Shown: piece by piece, positions 16,633-19,494 of the stretch
How the letters are laid out: every line of letters begins with the position of its first letter
Position numbering within the stretch: the first letter of the stretch is position 1
NCBI GenBank assembly: GCA_015501075.1
Contig: JADNYJ010000592.1
Location: 1-19,494 of the forward strand
Origin: Gymnopilus junonius
Taxonomy: Eukaryota > Basidiomycota > Agaricomycetes > Agaricales > Galerinaceae
Direction of reading: 5' to 3'
Length of the DNA stretch: 19,494 bases
Position numbers and translations under genes: made by a program
Notes under the pieces: model-generated
What the model saw: only the letters and a program-made list of their open reading frames with translations
Told to the model about the DNA's origin: nothing
The model's database searches: none

Positions 16633-19136
16633 TCATTTTCTCCTCAATCGCTTGGGTTCTGCACGACGGTCGTCTTCAGTCTCAACAGTTATTTCGTTCG
16701 GAGCAGGCCTCTTGTCGGCGCTTAAACGTATTTCAGCCTTCTCCACCCTCGTTAGCGCATCGTGGATGTGAATTAAGGTTGGAATCTTCTCAGCCTCTGG
16801 CAGCTCATAGCTAAATATGGATTGAATCTCTCGGAAGGCTTCCGGGAAACCGTCGTAAGAGATTTTACCTCCCGACCTGATATCTTTCTCTGCTTTTGTA
16901 TAGGCATCAATGAGCTCCCTCTGGAAAGCAGAGGCAATTTTGGCAAAGACACCTTGACAGTATTGGTCTGCCAGCGACTTTTTATATTTGCCCAAGTCAG
17001 TTGTGCTGAAGCGATCACGTCTATAGACGTCACTTAACACCCCTGGAAATAGTTCCTTTGAGAGAACCTCCTGATTTTTCAATGACATTTTGGAATATCC
17101 AGAACGGTCGGGGATGTAGCGCCACAAAAATCGCATGAAAATCCACCAAATTGACTCGAGATCATGCAACGTATGATGCACGAATGGGAACTCAAACGTG
17201 TCGGAATCACCGTCCTTTTCCTCGTTGAAATTCGACTCGAGCGAGAATGCAAGTGATGGTTTGGGCCTGAGCTCCGCGGAGCGAACAAGTATTTTAAAAC
17301 TTGTACCTCACAGGCCATGAAATGTATGGTACCCTGATGCTACTTCAGAGACAATTTTTAGAATAAAAGTGAACGGCATACGGTTCTCATGGCATGATGC
17401 GCAAGACCTTCGGATTCGGTCTTATTCGCAAATTCAAGGTCGGAAAGCTGAACGTTGCCACTTTGGCCCACGAGGATATTTCCTGTGCTCAAGTCGCGGT
17501 GAACCCACTTCCCATGTGCATACATAGCAATCACGACTAACAGTCAGGACATTAGCATATAAGGCTCGTCAACCATAAAGAAGGTTTTACCTTTGACTAC
17601 ATCACCCAATGCCTTGTAAATAGTCGGCCAGCTGCGGACTTCCTCCAGGGGCTGGCAAACGTCCTTGAAGATGATCCGATAATGAACTTTGGGATAGTAA
17701 ATGAACCATTCCGTTGCACTCTCGTGAAGGTCGGGATCGATTTCAAGACCTAAACTTTGCTGAGGCTCTACATGACTGTCATCCTTGACGATGGGTAAAC
17801 GGTACTTGGACGCATCAGTAATCTCGAGGCCTCGTAAGTGAACCAAACTTGTATGGTCTACCTCGTCACCAGCTAGGACGTAATTGTCAGCAACGATCTC
17901 GCGGAAGTACTGATGAAGTTCCTTGGGAAGGTCGTGGAGGACGGTTCTTTGTATGTCACCTTCTGTGTCCCGATCAGCATCCATCCAGGAGTCCTTTATT
18001 ACGACGGACGGGCCACTGACAACTTCGCCACCTTCGATTTCCTTCGCCTCGAAGACCCTAGTTGCACGCCCTCTCAAAGCATCTGCACGGAAGTCCGAGA
18101 GCACTTTAACCGTTCTGTAGGTTTTCTCCCTCAAACGTATTTCGTAGTCAAAACTTTTCTTGGAAGGGTCCTTGTATAGTGTCATTGACATGTCAAATCC
18201 AAGTTCGGCTAGGGTTGCAAAAGAAAGTGACAAAATGTAATGGATTAAATGTTTTGGTTCCTGGAAAGCAATTAAATTATTGCCGTCATCTCCATTTCGG
18301 AAGGAAATAAACCTACCGTCATGTAGTTAAAACTTTGGGATACCCTTACTGCTTGTCGGTTGAAAAACCACATCCTAGTGTCGGTTTCCTCGATAGTCAA
18401 TCCGAATGTGAAACGCCGACGAGCATCATTTCGCATCACATGGTGGGAGTTCCAGCAGACTTTCTCTATGTTCTGGATAATGGACAATATTAACAGAAGT
18501 TAGTAAACTGTAGAAACGATCCATGACACCAAAACTCACATCGAGGCGGTCCGCTTCGCTATTTTTTTTCTTGTATTCGTCGCAACGTATTACATCCAAC
18601 CAATTGTCTTTAGTCACAGCTTGATCTGTGTTCCAGATGCCAGCTGAATGAAGGGGATGGTTGTCATTGATGATTTGATACCCGTCAGGTTTGGTTGTAG
18701 ATTTTCGGTCTGATTCAGGTTTCCTGTTACCACAAGGTACATATTCAAGAGTCGGCGAAAGGTTTGGACTTCCTATTGAAATAGCAGCCTCTACAATAAG
18801 CGAATGCACTTCAGCGAGAGGAAGAAAATAGATTGTCTCATGTTCGCCCTGCGCCTTGGCATCGCGTTTGAACATGGCAGAAAACCCTTTTCCGGCCTCA
18901 ATAGAACCATTCTGGAGGAGAAAGTGCTCTACCTCTCCAATGTTAACAGGGGGAGGGGGAAGAGCTTTCTCCTCAAATGTACATAGAGGAATTACGTCAA
19001 AGGAGGAACCGAACTCCTCCATGAATTTTCTGCGAGTGTCCTGCAGCTTGGTAGGTCTCCTGTATATGCGGCTCGTCACGCTGCTGGGTCTGACAGGAGT
19101 CGTCTGGGCAAGAGGATGAGGAATACCTTGAGACAT
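16633..19136 (-). CDS. FunK1 family fungal protein kinase, second copy (one frame ambiguity)
   Basis: Exons read from the right: 19136-18540, 18472-18317, 18260-17591, 17536-17382, 17333-16633. Intron positions and phases match the plus-strand FunK1 gene exactly, and exon 2 is 156 nt in both. The kinase residues are present: beta-3 lysine K340 in VVIKD, HRDLSTGN with D489 and N494, D507 in SDLEF, and GTIHFMACE at the activation-segment end. The lower lobe has HHTLHDLESIWWIFMRF. The C-terminus extends beyond the other copy and ends in a basic tail (RRAEPKRLRRK) that could act as a nuclear localisation signal. Exon 5 is two bases off a multiple of three. The frame changes after FMACE, at the CC at 17306-17307 on the plus strand; either a base is missing there or a 35-nt intron (17306-17272) is removed. 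Length is about 759 or 747 aa accordingly. It is probably functional. Confidence 0.9.
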
Positions 19137-19254
19137 CTGGTGAGTGTTTGGAATTTCTTATGATGAGGAGGACATACTTGAGATGGTGGTTTATGTAGAC
19201 CTTCGATGTCACACCTGGGTTACTATCATTAAAGGAAGTGAAATGTGTCACACC
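19137..19254 (-). promoter_or_regulatory. FunK1 promoter block, copy 2
   Basis: On the minus strand GGTGTGACA occurs twice, at 19215-19207 and 19254-19246. The nearer copy ends 71 bp from the ATG at 19136, the same distance as in the other FunK1 gene. The first 40 bp after it are closely similar between the two genes. CTACATAAACC stands where copy 1 has CTACTTAATCC and may be the TATA-like element. Confidence 0.6.
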
Positions 19255-19494
19255 TTGGGTCCACAACTAAGCAGCCGAATTAGTTTCACTGCATCTTTCT
19301 TTCTGATTTCCTATCTTGAAATAAACCCTACCAGAGACGTAACCTCAGCCTAGTGTGCCTAACCTGTAGTTTACTGTCATATTTGCCAGTGTGCTGTATC
19401 ATAAATGATAAGACTTGCTACTCTGACTACTCCACCATTGACTATACCATATTTGGCCCATTCTTTTCGTAAAATGGACGTGTTTTTGTAGATC
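19255..19494. other. Upstream flank of the second FunK1 gene
   Basis: This is the right end of the window. I see no gene, repeat or RNA here; it probably contains the distal promoter of the minus-strand kinase. Confidence 0.4.

Noticed and set aside
1..19494. Biosynthetic gene cluster (dioxygenase, P450s, kinases together)
   Set aside because: No core synthase, transferase or transporter. The P450s are fragments, and the neighbours are housekeeping genes.
1..19494. CRISPR array, operon or other prokaryotic arrangement
   Set aside because: No spaced direct repeats of that kind; intron-rich genes with eukaryotic promoters show fungal nuclear DNA.

Overview
The window looks like a piece of nuclear genome from a mushroom-forming basidiomycete (Agaricomycete). 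The evidence is short GT-AG introns of about 48-69 nt in nearly every gene, several members of the fungal-specific FunK1 kinase family, fungal P450 fragments, a eukaryotic tRNA with an intron, and a MITE. I cannot name the genus from the sequence.

Layout, left to right: a small heat-shock protein gene (hsp20 type, +) with a heat-shock element and TATA box upstream; a ten-exon 2-oxoglutarate/Fe(II) dioxygenase gene (+) whose first half does not read cleanly; a tRNA-Gly(CCC) with a 9-nt intron (-); a three-exon membrane protein of the DUF3712/LEA-2-like type (-); a 5'-truncated, catalytically dead FunK1 pseudogene (+); an intact five-exon FunK1 kinase gene (+); about 1.5 kb without genes, holding a heptamer repeat; two truncated cytochrome P450 genes facing each other tail to tail; an unidentified gene remnant interrupted by a 183-bp MITE; LCB1, a subunit of serine palmitoyltransferase (+); about 0.9 kb of non-coding DNA with a diverged direct repeat; and a second five-exon FunK1 gene (-) with its promoter at the right end.

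The genes do not form an obvious pathway. Housekeeping functions (LCB1, hsp20, tRNA, DUF3712 protein) are interleaved with accessory, duplicating families (FunK1, P450, dioxygenase) and with transposon debris. No biosynthetic core enzyme is present, so I do not call a metabolite cluster. The strongest new observations are a promoter block shared by the two FunK1 genes with identical spacing to the start codon, the paired loss of the 3' halves of two P450 genes, the MITE with exact target-site duplication, and a pattern of single-base reading-frame breaks in mononucleotide runs. One of these breaks lies in LCB1, which is normally essential, and this suggests that several breaks are sequence errors rather than true pseudogenes.

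All exon borders were read by eye from frame continuity and splice consensus. No database search, folding program or transcript data were available.
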